The notes below the pieces were generated by a model that was given only the letters and a program-made list of their open reading frames with translations, made no database searches and was not told where the DNA came from. From the NCBI GenBank assembly GCA_034359265.1, contig CP136891.1, forward strand, positions 80,282,501 to 80,346,500: DNA of 64,000 bases, written 5' to 3'. The position numbers were made by a program, and so were the translations under genes. Numbering within the stretch: position 1 is the first letter of the stretch; each line of letters opens with the position of its first letter. Source of the DNA: Canna indica (Eukaryota; Streptophyta; Magnoliopsida; Zingiberales; Cannaceae). Of the stretch, positions 12,206-23,196 are shown in pieces.

Positions 12206-13396
12206 CAGGAGGGACTGGCTTGGTACTTTTGATGCTTGAACTAATTTATGCTAGTGCTACCTGCGTTGATCAAACCCAACAGCCCAGTGGTAGAATTGTT
12301 TTACATATATTATCTATCTTATTGGGTCTAGTTGAAGTCTATATTGTCCTCTTAAAAGTGGCCATCCTTATATTACACACTATAACCAATGCATTCAATT
12401 GTACTGTCAAACTATCTATCAAATCGTGGTTATTATTTAAATATTCTGTGTGCAATTGCTTCCAATTATATCATATTCATTATCTACATATGCTTTCCAG
12501 AACCATTTGGAACACCGATTAAAACATAACTAGCAATAACTATGGCACATAACTAATATAGAAATAGAATGCCAGATGATGTGTTGTGAAAGTTATAGAA
12601 GAGATTCCTCCTGAAATTTGCCCAAGAGTCAATGCCAACACATAATAGTGGAAAAAGGAGAGTGATGTTCAATAAATAGTGTCTTTCTTTATAGGTTTGG
12701 TTTCTTGCATATTAGGTGAATATTTAGTTAATCTCTGTTTGTTCCATGAGCTGATACTGTGCCTGGCAAATTAGTTGCCTTGACAAATAATTGTTGATTT
12801 TCCATTTTCTTCAATACCATTTTTCCAGTTGTTTTGACCTGGCTTCATAAGTTTTATGAAATCTTACTATCTGCTTTTATGACAACCCACCAAAAATTAT
12901 CAAGTTGGCTCATCTGTCTTAAAAATATATATATATATTCTGGCAAAATATTGATGCATACTTGTTTATTTGTCAATCAGATTGTATCGTTATGAGTGTT
13001 ACGACGAGAAAGTGATTTGGTATTAGATGGATCATAAAGAGATCCATCATTATTCAATAACTTTGATTTTTGTCTAGTAGCATTCTAGTGACATTCGGAT
13101 GCCAGCTTCAGTTGTTATTGCATGGGTCTGATGCTGATATCTTTGATCCCGAGTTTCTATGAATATTCTGATTACATTCGCCATTCTTTGCTTCTGGCTG
13201 GCTTCAAATTGTGCTTGTTTGGTGATTAAAACACTTATGTTTAGCTTTACAAATTCTCTTCTTATAATTTCTGTTGTTATGATTATGCTTATATTTTTCA
13301 TGGAAATTTTTCTATGGTGAACCATAAGCATAGTGAATTTATTTTCTCACAGGCTTACTAATATCACGATCCACCATAAGTCAGAATTCCCAAAAC

Positions 13397-13815
13397 ATGA
13401 ATCGGTCACATGGAGATGATCATGTAAGTGCTAAACCTTAGTTACTTCAAGTGTACATTGATTGGCCTGTTTCTCCATTTCAAAGGAAAGTTCATGTTTG
13501 CAGGAGGGAGTCAGCGTTGTTGGTTTTGAAATTCCAGGATCACCTGTTTCAAGCTACAACAACCCCATACCAGGAAACGAAAATGAAGCTCGAGAACCTC
13601 CTCTTGTTCCTCCGCATCTGAGTCATCCCTTAATGAACTATCGATCCAACCAAGATGATCCGAGTACTCTCTTTTTGCCGCAAAATGTGATTCTAAATCA
13701 CCTCTACCTTGAGAACCGAGAAGGCCCGAGATCTGTTTTAGCTATGGGGATTACCCACCGTTTCCGATCAAAATATGTTACCGTTGTGCTTTATAAGCCG
13801 GTTCAGAGAAGGTGA
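13397..13815 (+). CDS. KINB3: SNF1-related kinase (SnRK1) regulatory subunit beta-3
   Basis: Predicted 112-residue beta subunit of the SnRK1 energy-sensing kinase. It would bridge the catalytic alpha and the beta-gamma subunits in the nucleus and cytoplasm. Two coding exons, 13397-13423 and 13504-13815, join in phase 0. The first encodes MNRSHGDDH. The second begins EGVSVVGFEIPGSPVSSYNN and carries the association-with-SNF1 (ASC) domain: PQNVILNHLYLENREGPRS, then HRFRSKYVTVVLYKPVQRR at the C terminus. It lacks the carbohydrate-binding (glycogen-binding) domain of longer beta subunits and has no Gly at position 2 for myristoylation. Both are characteristic of the plant beta-3 type, which is about this length. 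Nothing is broken. Confidence 0.93.
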
Positions 13816-14538
13816 ACTCAGTGATTGACTCATCTCTTTTATTAATGGACATTGCGTTAACATTCAGGAAAAGCTAACTCCCCTGTGATCAACTGACAAG
13901 TTAAATCCCACTCTACGACTTGAATTGAACTGATTCCGCTACAATCAGCTCCATAAGTTTTAGAATTTAGATGGAGTTCTCTGTTTCTTATAACTGAGAT
14001 AGTATGATTGGCATGCTACTGAACTCTGAAGAGTTTCCTCGTGTATCTTGTGTAATTTTGAACTGTTAAGATGTTGCAGAATTCATGGTGTGCAAATTAA
14101 CAGTTTAATCGAAGAACAAAGTCAACAAATGTGGATTTGACTTTAGAAAACAATCTGCTGAAAAATGTGTAGGATTTTCCTCGCAGATCATCCCCAAAAT
14201 CAAACGGTGCAAATTCGACCATCCCATAAGAACTTGCCACCTCTTCTTTATCTTATTTGGTTAGTCTTGTGTCAAAAATGTCTGAAACTATGAACATTAT
14301 ATATTTATATTGGATTCGACCAGTGCAATCGGATTTTCAATTTTGCATCCTCAATTTGACCCAAGTTGACCTGAAACTATTAACTTATTACCGGGTTTAG
14401 GATTCGAAAAGCTACAATCCCAAAAGAGAGCCCATGGGTAGCTACGCAGTCCGTACCTACTTTTGCTACGCGACCCTTTTGGAAACTAACGAATCCAAAA
14501 GCTGGAGGTGAAACCGAAGCTCGCGCGACAAGTGACCG

Positions 14539-15231
14539 ATGGCCGCCGATGCTCCGAAGGCCGCGGCCGCCACCGTCGTCGCCACCCATCCCTCCATCAT
14601 CAGCCGGGTCGTCGCTCTTGACACTTCCGTCTCCCTCCGCATCCACTCCTTCTGCCTCCCGATACCCCGATTCCTCCTCAAAGCCCTCGAGATCTCCGGC
14701 GACGGACGCTTCTGGTTCCCCATCCTGATCGCCATCCTCCCCCTGTCCTCCGCCTCCGGCTTTCTCGCCGCCTATTCCCTCCTCCTTGGCCTCCTCCTTG
14801 GCTTCCTCCTTGACCTCCTTCTCGTTGGCCTCATCAAGCACCTCGTCCGCCGCCCCCGCCCCGTCTACAACAAGGGCATGCACCTTACCTTCGCCGTCGA
14901 CCACTGGTCCTTCCCCAGCGGCCACTCTTCTCGCGTTTTCTTCATCGCCGTGTACCTGCACCTCTCCTCCGCTTCCCTCCGTCGCGTCCTCCTCTTCGAT
15001 GGCCGCATTGCGCCCACGCGCCGCTGGATCGAGGGGTACTTCCACGGGGATCTGGCCGAGCTCCTGGTGTGGACAGTGTCGGCCTGGTCGATCTCCACGT
15101 CAGCTTCTCGTGTCCTTCTCGGTAGGCATTACGTTCTTGATGTTATTGCCGGAGCATGCTTGGGTATCTTGGAAGCTCTGATTGTGTTCAATTCTTTGCC
15201 TCTGTTGGGCGATAGGTTTCTTGCAATCTAA
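14539..15231 (+). CDS. PAP2-family lipid/polyisoprenoid phosphate phosphatase (LPP-beta-like)
   Basis: Predicted 230-residue integral membrane phosphatase, in one exon, that would remove phosphate from lipid or isoprenoid phosphates. The three phosphatase signature motifs are present: KHLVRRPRP (motif 1), FPSGHSSR (motif 2) and SRVLLGRHYVLDV (motif 3, with the catalytic His). Several hydrophobic stretches fit transmembrane helices, notably residues about 50-110 and the C-terminal 40 residues. The closest family I can name is plant LPP-beta, related to animal polyisoprenoid diphosphate phosphatase (PLPP6). The coding sequence is strongly GC-rich, unlike its AT-rich flanks, which is common for intronless monocot genes. 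The long open frame on the opposite strand is a composition shadow. The substrate is inferred. Confidence 0.9.
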   Translation: MAADAPKAAAATVVATHPSIISRVVALDTSVSLRIHSFCLPIPRFLLKALEISGDGRFWFPILIAILPLSSASGFLAAYSLLLGLLLGFLLDLLLVGLIKHLVRRPRPVYNKGMHLTFAVDHWSFPSGHSSRVFFIAVYLHLSSASLRRVLLFDGRIAPTRRWIEGYFHGDLAELLVWTVSAWSISTSASRVLLGRHYVLDVIAGACLGILEALIVFNSLPLLGDRFLAI

Positions 15232-17510
15232 TCATGAAAATTCCTCTTTTACACAATCGTACCAATTTATGTCTGTTCGTGCATGAATACTGAGTAGAAC
15301 TAAAAAAGAAAGTTACTCATCAGTTTTTCAGCTTCTTGCTATCTTATTAAATGTTCAAAGTTTGCAATCATCCATCAGCTAACATCATTAGAGATGCTGT
15401 AACTGAGATGAAATCGAGATGAAGATGAATCAGATATAATGTACGAGCCTACGAGGCATTGTTGAGCACAGAAATTTGAATAAGTAGAATTGTGTGCTTA
15501 TAATGTAAATGAATATATTTGGTCCTTTCCTAACAAATTAAGACTTATGAAAATTAGTCACCTATTATGGTCCTTTCCTAACAGTTTTTTTTCTGTCAAT
15601 GCTTGCAAAAGTTTTTTTAAAAAGAACTAGTAAGTCAGTCTAGGAGTTGGACTTGAGCACTCACCTATACATAAAAGTGTTTAGAATATAAATGAGTAAG
15701 TTGGGTCTTTGCATTGAAGTGCAATTTTTTTCTGAAAATTGGTTACCTAAAAATGTGCATGGTCAGGGTGTGTATTTATTGCGCATGTGTGTGTCCTATA
15801 TGTGTGCCTCATGTTCAAGGGGTCACTGGATCAAACTATACAATAACAAGCTACAAACTCCAAACTTTGGGGTCTCAACTAAGGTAATCTATATAGCATA
15901 ATTGTTGCTTGACATATGTGTGTGTATATATATACACACATATACCTCTCTTTTGCTTGTTGTTGCAAATGATATGCAATTTGTATTGATTTGGTTGCTG
16001 TATATGGTTTTTTTTCACCAGATACATGACACAAACAAATGGACCTATTTCTTGGATCTACATAATCAAATATCCAGTTTAGGACTATCTAATTTTCCTT
16101 AAAGAGTATCTTCAATGTTGATACTAATTAATACTACACAGACATTGGATTTCTTGAACTGATCAGGAATAGGTCAACAAGGATTACCATGCAAACTGAT
16201 CAGTTCCAACAATCCACTTCAAAGTACAGAATTATCTAGTAATTATAAACAAGACAATGAGGGTTACCATGTGAAGACTTAGACCCAACAAGCTAGCAGA
16301 ACAACTATAAGATAAGAAAAATTCAAGGGATATGACTTCAAAGGATAGGTTTTGTTGTAAATGACTTTTCAAAGGATAGGAAAATTTTTAAGACATCTTG
16401 CATTTCAAAGTAATTTTTCAGATTGTGAAAACATAGGTCCCTTGTTATTTTCATGCTCCTTTAGGTGCTACTTAACCACAATATTATTTTTCTTATTTTT
16501 CATTCGGGTGAACATCTTCCACTTGTCTATAAGATACTATTGTTTCATCATCATCCAAGATGTCAAATTGTCAAGCCAATGTATTTTCTGCTTATTTGTA
16601 CTTTTTGAGTGCTAATGGTGGAAGAAAGAATCTAGATATTATTTATGCTTAAGTTTCATGCTCTTGACTCTTAAGTCCCAAAAGATGCAAGGCATGCATG
16701 CATTTAACTTCTTTATTTTCACCTAGCCAATTATGAGCTGCTACATTCTCCATAATTGATACTTTGATACATCAATAATTTTAATTATTTCTTGAATTAC
16801 TATGTCTTTGTTCTCATCTTTGCAAGGTCCTTGTTCATCTTCAAGCCTTGTTTTCTGTATTTTGTTTTAAGTATATCTGAGCTTGAATCTTGAGATACTT
16901 TAACATATACAAATTTTGGATTTTAAATTTTAAATTTGAGCTCTCCCAGACCAAGAAAATGAGTATCAGTTATCACTAACTCATATTTTGCACATGTGTA
17001 CCTGAAGTGTTTCCAGCATGTAATAGTATTAATTCATTATCTTGATTAAATTGTACCAAAACAATAATCAAATTTTTGTTATTTACCATTAACCAATGAC
17101 CCTCTTATGATTTTTAGTACTACGCATATGAACTGATCCGCATATATAAATTGTTATTATTCTTTATCTGCTTATTTTACACCAAAATATATCCTAGTCT
17201 TTCTAGCTTGTAATTATAGGTTTCAGTGTTGATTGAATTGTAACCAAAACAATAATTAGATTTTCTTTGTTTACCATTTAAATCAATGACCTTCACATGA
17301 TTTTAGACTTTTTAGTTCTACATGTATGAACTGATCCCTTGTTCATTAACATTGAGCAAGTATGATATTAAGTTGTGTAGTTACTTGTCTTCCTCTTAAC
17401 TATCCATACAAATGACTGCTTAAATGCTATGGCTTGTGGGTTCTTCATTCACATGGGTCACTTTGTCATTTTTCTGCATAACAGCTGTAGCATATGAATT
17501 TTTTACTGCT
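15232..17510. other. Gene-free intergenic region
   Basis: About 2.3 kb, AT-rich, with only short unrecognised open frames. Its last 350 bp holds a diverged duplication (listed separately) and the upstream region of the first HyPRP gene. A CATGCATGCAT seed-type RY motif lies near 16693. Confidence 0.5.
16995..17345. repeat. Diverged tandem duplication, about 185-bp unit
   Basis: Two successive units share TTCCAGCATGTAAT / TTCTAGCTTGTAAT, then ACCAAAACAATAAT, TTTACCATT, CAATGACC and TATGAACTGATCC in the same order. The first runs about 16995-17145 and the second about 17195-17345. Insertions and substitutions show it is old. It lies 180-530 bp upstream of the HyPRP TATA box. Confidence 0.7.
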
Positions 17511-17518
17511 TCTAGATC

Positions 17519-17526
17519 TATAAATA
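17519..17526 (+). promoter_or_regulatory. TATA box of HyPRP gene 1
   Basis: TCTATAAATAC, 93 bp before the start codon at 17619. The same CTATAAATAC string precedes the two paralogues at a similar distance. Confidence 0.75.
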
Positions 17527-17618
17527 CTTCACCATAGTACCAAAGTATCCATCAGCACAACTTAGCAGTACTGCAGTTTGGTGCTTCTTAGTGCAAACTT
17601 TAGCAGCAGAATTAAGCC

Positions 17619-17999
17619 ATGGCATCCAAAGCCTCAGCATCAGCTGCCCTCTTACTTACCTTCAACCTCCTCTTCTTTACACTCACCAGTGCCTGTGGAA
17701 CCAACTTCCCTACCCCCACCCCCAAGCCCAGCAAGGGAAAATGCCCCATTAACGCCCTTAAACTTTCTGTCTGTGCGAATGTGCTGAATGGCCTGATCAA
17801 TGTTGGTGTGGGGAAGTTCCCAAAGCAGCCATGTGAGTGCTGCACTCTCATCGATGGCCTCCTCGACCTTGAGGCTGGTGTGTGCCTTTGCACTGCACTC
17901 AAGGCCAATGTCCTGGGCATTCATCTCGACATCCCCATCAACCTAAACCTGCTCCTCAACTACTGTGGCAAGGACTCCTCAGAATTCCAGTGCCCTTGA
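17619..17999 (+). CDS. Secreted 8-cysteine HyPRP / DC2.15-like protein (copy 1)
   Basis: Predicted 126-residue small secreted protein of the hydrophobic-seed-protein / lipid-transfer-like fold, in one exon. Residues 1 to about 26 form a signal peptide ending TSAC. A very short Pro/Lys linker ([10 protein letters not shown]) replaces the long proline-rich region of some relatives. The 8-cysteine domain reads KGKC, SVC, PCECC, VCLC, NYC and a terminal FQCP. Known relatives act in the cell wall or at membranes; the exact job of this copy is unknown. PCECC instead of the usual PCC adds one cysteine and is shared by all three paralogues here. Third codon positions are less GC-rich than in the other two copies. 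The start is the first ATG after the TATA box. Confidence 0.9.
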   Translation: MASKASASAALLLTFNLLFFTLTSACGTNFPTPTPKPSKGKCPINALKLSVCANVLNGLINVGVGKFPKQPCECCTLIDGLLDLEAGVCLCTALKANVLGIHLDIPINLNLLLNYCGKDSSEFQCP

Positions 18000-18827
18000 G
18001 CATCGGTAGTTCAGTAGCATCATCTCAGTCATCTATCATTGTGGTTGTGGAGTTCCTTGTTTACTTTCTTATTGTTTCTTTTATGGAGCTTCTTTTGTTT
18101 GGTTTGCTTGTGATCATAAGCAGAAAGATATGAAAGTGAGGGGTGTGGATCATGTTATGTAACTTCTGCTTGGTGTAATTTATTTCTTATTCCTAATTCA
18201 ATGCTTGTGCAATCTTTTGGTACAATTAATATTTGTGGAAACAGTATCTTCTGCATGCATCATTTCATGTCATAATATGTTTATATCCCCAGGATATGTT
18301 GTTGATTGATGACAAATATCACCAAATTAACATTCATGTCGCTAACTTTTACAAAGCAGTGAATATTTACATGCATGACAGGCGTGCTATTTGAAATTTT
18401 GGATGGTAATTAATCGTGTTATTGGTAAATTACATTGTTGTGCAATTATGTGAAAATGCATACACATGTACATATTTGTGTATGATTGCTATAGACAACT
18501 CATAGGATTTCTCAAAGGAAGATATCAATGATCTAAAATTATATATTAATCATTTAATTGATTCTTAAAAACTATATTGCAAAATTTCTGACTCTTTGAA
18601 GTTTGAACTAGTCGTGGTTGTTTAAATTTTTGGCAATGGTTATGATTTGATCACAGGAGCTTGCTATTATGTCAAGATCTTTGCCAACTTATTGATGTTG
18701 TATAAATTATTTCTTGCAAAATGATGTACTAGATTATTTAATTTTGGATGAAAAATAATCATTCGTTAATTAGTTTTATTTGTGCAATTACATATTGTTG
18801 CTGTAAAAAAATACAATATCTCATGTA
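18000..18827. other. 3' flank of HyPRP copy 1, no gene
   Basis: AT-rich DNA up to the gypsy insertion. It contains the presumed 3' UTR (18000 to about 18240). Nothing else was recognised. Confidence 0.5.
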
Positions 18828-18832
18828 GATTC
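18828..18832. repeat. Target-site duplication (left) of gypsy element
   Basis: GATTC directly before the left LTR equals GATTC at 27427-27431 directly after the right LTR. A 5-bp duplication is standard for LTR retrotransposons. Confidence 0.9.
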
Positions 18833-19013
18833 TGATATGATCGAACTCACCAGCTAATGGAGCTCCGATCATACAAGCCAGCTGGTAGAACGAGAACCAA
18901 TTCCAGGTGATCTGAACGATCAATGCTTTAGGGTGGCTCAGGTTGCCGATCTAGATCGAACGTACAACGAATCGAGAAGAAGCGTTGAGAGGGGAGGGGG
19001 AAGAGGGGGGGGG

Positions 19014-19066
<53 letters not shown>

Positions 19067-19323
19067 ATTAATTTTGTCCAAAAATAGAAATCCCTTTATT
19101 AAGCCTTCTTCATTCTATTTATACTCGTATTCGCTTCCTATTTACATTTGTATTTTACAATTCATAATCGTCGAAGTGGCGTGGCATTCACCGTTCACGT
19201 TTCGACCTCTCTTGAGATTTCGCCACATCGCGTTCGTTAGTTAATGCATCACTGTGCGTTGATGTGCCTGCGTCTTTCACATGCTGGCTCGGATCATCGT
19301 CCCCAGCTCGCTGCTTCATGACA
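18833..19323. repeat. Left LTR (3' LTR in element orientation)
   Basis: 491 bp, longer than its partner mainly because of an AT microsatellite at about 19017-19064. The integrase reading frame appears to run into this LTR. Confidence 0.92.
19017..19064. repeat. AT dinucleotide microsatellite in the gypsy left LTR
   Basis: An uninterrupted AT run after a G tract. It is absent from the partner LTR, so it expanded after insertion. Confidence 0.95.
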
Positions 19324-22300
19324 ATACTCTCGGGGTCAAGAGAAATCTCGTCCTTGAGGTTGTCTTTAATTATAATACCCTTCGCCGGCGCCACACGATC
19401 TAAAGGAGTCTCGGTTGCCGATTGTATTAGAGGAAAAGGGGTCATTTGCATAGTGGGCTTTCCTTTGCAAGGTTTAAGAACTGAGATGTGGAACACAGAG
19501 TGTACGTATTCGTGCCGAATCTGGTAGATTGAGTTTGTAAGCGACTCGTCCCACTCTCCGAATAATTTGGTAGGGACCAAAATATCGTGGACCGAGTTTT
19601 TGATTTCTCTGCAACCTCAATGAAAGCTGTCGGTATGGTTTCAATTTCACAAACATTCAATCGTCTTCTTTGAATTCGATATCTCAGCGTTTTTTGTCAG
19701 CTTGTGCTTTCAGCTTGGCTTGTGCCTTTGTTAGATTCAATTTTAACTGCTTAAGCACTTGATCCCTTGTGGTCAATTCTCGATCAACTGCTGAGTTGCT
19801 TGCACCTCCTAAGTAACGAATTAGCTTGGGAGGGTCGCGTCCATACAACACCTTGAACGGCGTCATTCCTACTGAGATCTGATGCGAAGTATTATACCAA
19901 TACTCCGCCCAAGCTAGGTAGTTCTCCCAACTCGCTGGTTCTTCAGAAGCAAAACAACGAAGGTACATCTCGAGGCATCGATTTAGAGCCTCTGTTTGGC
20001 CATCCGTCTGAGGATGATACGAAGAACTGTAGCCCAGCTCAGTGCCCTGCAAGCGAAAGAGTTCTTTCCAAAATTGACTGATGAAGTAGCTATCTCGATC
20101 ACTTATAATCGAGCGAGGAACTTCATGTAATTTGATGACCCCTTTGAGGAATACTTCTGCAATCTTCTCAGTGGTACAGTGACGAGGAAGGGAAAAGAAA
20201 TGATCGAACTTAGATAACCGACCAACCACAACCATAATAGATGTTTTACCATTTGAAGGTGGCAATCCAGTAATGAAATCCATTGTCACATCCTCGAAAA
20301 TCTCTTCCGGAATAGCTAATGGTTGTAGCAATCCCGCCGCTGATAACTGTTCGATTTTCATTCTCTGACAGGTTTGGCATTCTTCCACATATTTGTGGAT
20401 GTCTTTCCTCATTGACTTCCAATGAAAGTTATCAGCGATTCTCCTATAGGTACGGCTAATGCATGCATGTCCACTGGTGACTGAATTGTGGAATTCTCTC
20501 ATCAATATTGATTGTAATGTTCGATCATTTGGAATGACAATCTTATTATGGTAAAGTAGAATTCCACTGCTGATCTCGTAGCCTTCGCTTGCAGGCTCTC
20601 CCAGCTGCTTATGCATCTGTAACAATTCCTCATTCTCTTGATTAAGTCTCCTAATCTCCTCCAGGATGTCGCATATTGGCTGTGAAAAAGTCATCAATGT
20701 CACAAGTGAATTCCTTGATAATGCATCAGCTGCGACGTTCAATTTTCCAGCTCTATATTGGATATCAAAATCATAACCCAATAGTTTAACAAGCCATTTC
20801 TGTTGCTCGGGCGTTTGTATCACCTCTTTGGCCATTTCTTTCAAGGAACACTGATCCGTGATGATGAGAAATTTCTTGCCAAGCAAGTATTGTCGCCATT
20901 TTCTTACAGCTTGGGTTATAGTATACATTTCTCATTGATATGTCGATGTTGCTTGCATGCGATTGGAGAGCTTCTGACAGAAATAAGCCACCGATCGTCT
21001 ATCTTGAGTCAGAACAGATCCAATCCCTACACCAGAGGCGTCGATTTCCAATACAAATAGCTTAGAGAAGTCCAGTAGAGCTAGAACGGGAGCACTACTT
21101 AAAGCAATCTTTAATGTCTCGAAGGCAATTTGAGCTTTTGATGTCCATTGAAAGCTCTCTTTCTTTAGCAAATCCGTCAATGGTGCGGCCTTTTGTGCAA
21201 CGTTTTTGATGAAATGTCTGTAGTAGCCGACAAGGCCGAGAAAGCCCCGCAATCCCTTGATTTTCTGAGGTGACAGCCATGCTTGGATAGCTTTGGTTTT
21301 ATCAGCATCCACTTGTAACCCTTCTGATGATACCCAATATCCCAGATACTCAATCGCTTGGCGGCCAAAAGAACACTTTGATCGCTTCACAACCAACTGG
21401 TGGTCACGCAGTGTTTGCAGAACTTCTTTTAAATGTTCCTGATGCTCCTCCATCGATCTGCTATACACCAACAAATCGTCAAAAAATACAAGCAAGAATT
21501 TGTGGAGAAAGTGTTTAAATATAATGTTCATGGTTGCTTGGAAGGTGGACGAAGCATTGGTGAGGCCGAACGGCATCACCAAAAACTCATAATGGCCTTC
21601 ATGAGTTCTGAAGGCTGTTTTTAAAATATCCTCTGTATGCACGCGTATTTGATGATAGCTCACCAGAAGATCTAGCTTTGAAAAAATGCTAGCTCCACCC
21701 AGTTCATCAAATAGCTCATCGGCGGTGGGGATGGGAAAGCGGTCCTTGGTGGTGGCTGCCTTTAGAGCCCGGTAGTCCACGAAAAAATGCCATGTCCTGT
21801 CCTTCTTCCTTACAAGCAGTATCGGCGACGAGAATATGCACTGGTACTTGGTTGAATGAGTCCTTCTTGCAACATTGCTTGCACCTGTCGCTCGATTTCC
21901 TCTTTCTGAAAATGAGGATATCAATATGGCTTTACATTCATGAGAGTTTGGTCAGGCGGAAGGAAGATACGGTGATCAGTTTCACACGCCAGAGGTAACC
22001 CATGGAGTGGTTCAAATACATCCTTAAACTGGTTAAGTATCTTATGCAACTCTTTAGATTGGCATCCCATTGGAACTCGCAGCTCCTCTAGTAATTCTAA
22101 GTGATACATCTCGGCAAATGGATTGTGTATCACACATTCTGCGCAAGGTGTGACATTCAATCTGCTCAGGTCGTCTACTGTTAAGACTCAACCATGAATG
22201 CTTTTGCCCTTTCAAGGTGAACTCAAACAGTTGGTTTGCAAAGTACATCACCACCGTCCACGCCACTCCCAGGACAACATCCGATCCCTAAAGTGGTATG

Positions 22301-22640
22301 ACGTAGAAATCAGTAGTGATCTTAGTGCTTTGTATTTCAATGTCCAATTTACGGACTACCCCTTCATTTTTTACTTTAGCGTCGTTGTCCACCATGACAC
22401 CGAATGCTGGTGTTGATTCAATTCGCAATCCTAGATATTTAGCAATCCTTTTTGGACAAAATTATGGGTGCTACCCCCCGTCCAAGAATACTTGCACACT
22501 CCTCCCTTTAATAGTTCCTTGGAACCTCAAAGTCATCGGTGAGAAAGATCCTAACATGGCATTGAGTGAGACGAGAGTAGGCTCCGATTGATCATCTGTC
22601 TCTAGCCTCAACAACAGTCCTTGTTCTTCCACTAATTAAT
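19324..22640 (-). pseudogene. Broken gypsy pol (protease, reverse transcriptase, RNase H, integrase)
   Basis: Minus-strand polyprotein remains of the gypsy element. The reverse transcriptase part (20932-21924) includes the FFDDLLVYS active-site block. The RNase H part continues through a single TGA at 20929-20931 into ITQAVRKWRQYLLGKK. Integrase follows with an HHCC zinc site (HACISRTYRR...CQTCQRMK) and core residues in MDFITGLP, SDRDSYF and GQTEALNR. A C-terminal part ending FHISVLKPCKGKP sits in another frame at 19188-19580. A frame change near 21920 and degraded protease-region frames around 22054-22590 complete the damage. It is not a host gene. Confidence 0.92.
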
Positions 22641-22679
22641 CATTCCCAGGGTCATCATCAAGCATAAACAGCCGAGACA

Positions 22680-22687
22680 CCTTTCAC
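22680..22687. repeat. Target-site duplication (left) of the hAT element
   Basis: CCTTTCAC here and CCTTGCAC at 25873-25880 differ at one base. An 8-bp duplication is the hAT hallmark. Confidence 0.88.
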
Positions 22688-23196
22688 TAGAGGTGGCAAC
22701 GGGCCGGGCCGGGCACGGCCCGAATGTGTGCCAACCAAGCCGGGCACAAGCCGGCCCGAAAAATAATTATTTAATTTAAATTATTTAATTTAATTTATTA
22801 CATTTTTAAATATTTAAAATTTAATTTTAAAAATTAATGGTTACGGGTGAGTTTTAAATTTGGACCTCTAATTTTATTTGAGATAGCTTAATCATTGTAC
22901 TAAACTTTATTATATATTTTTTAACACATTTTTTATATGTAACATTATAACGCAGTACAAATTAATAAAAAGATTTTTAAAAAAAATCAAATTATAATTA
23001 AATTTTTATTTATCTTTAATACAAAAATATTCGTCCAATGATAAAATAATTTTTTTTAATATGATAATAGACCGCACCTTAAAAGATTGTCTACGTACCT
23101 TCTATAGCTAAAATTATACTCCTCAATGATTAACTATAGAAGGATCAGGTCTACGTAGTTCTTTTTATATTTTTAATCACCCGTAGTCCCGGTGAT

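Larger units (their letters stand above)
9571..13352 (+). promoter_or_regulatory. Predicted 5' UTR exon and 3.7-kb leader intron of KINbeta3
   Basis: A GC-rich stretch at 9571-9665 (GCCACCGCCGCCCACCGGAG near 9591) ends in GACG followed by the donor GTACGT at 9666. A clean acceptor, TTTTCTCACAG, ends at 13352, 44 bases before the start codon. The 3.7 kb between is AT-rich, with no conserved reading frame. It also holds a possible transposon scrap near 10783-10935 and a three-copy tandem motif near 12083-12205. Extra UTR exons cannot be excluded. Confidence 0.5.

Noticed and set aside
14380..15045. 221-codon open frame on the minus strand
   Set aside because: It lies opposite the PAP2 phosphatase gene and is Glu/Gly/Asp-rich, a mirror of GC-rich coding DNA. 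No domain.
15692..16615. Short open frames between the phosphatase and HyPRP copy 1
   Set aside because: AT-rich, hydrophobic by composition, no motif, no splice context.
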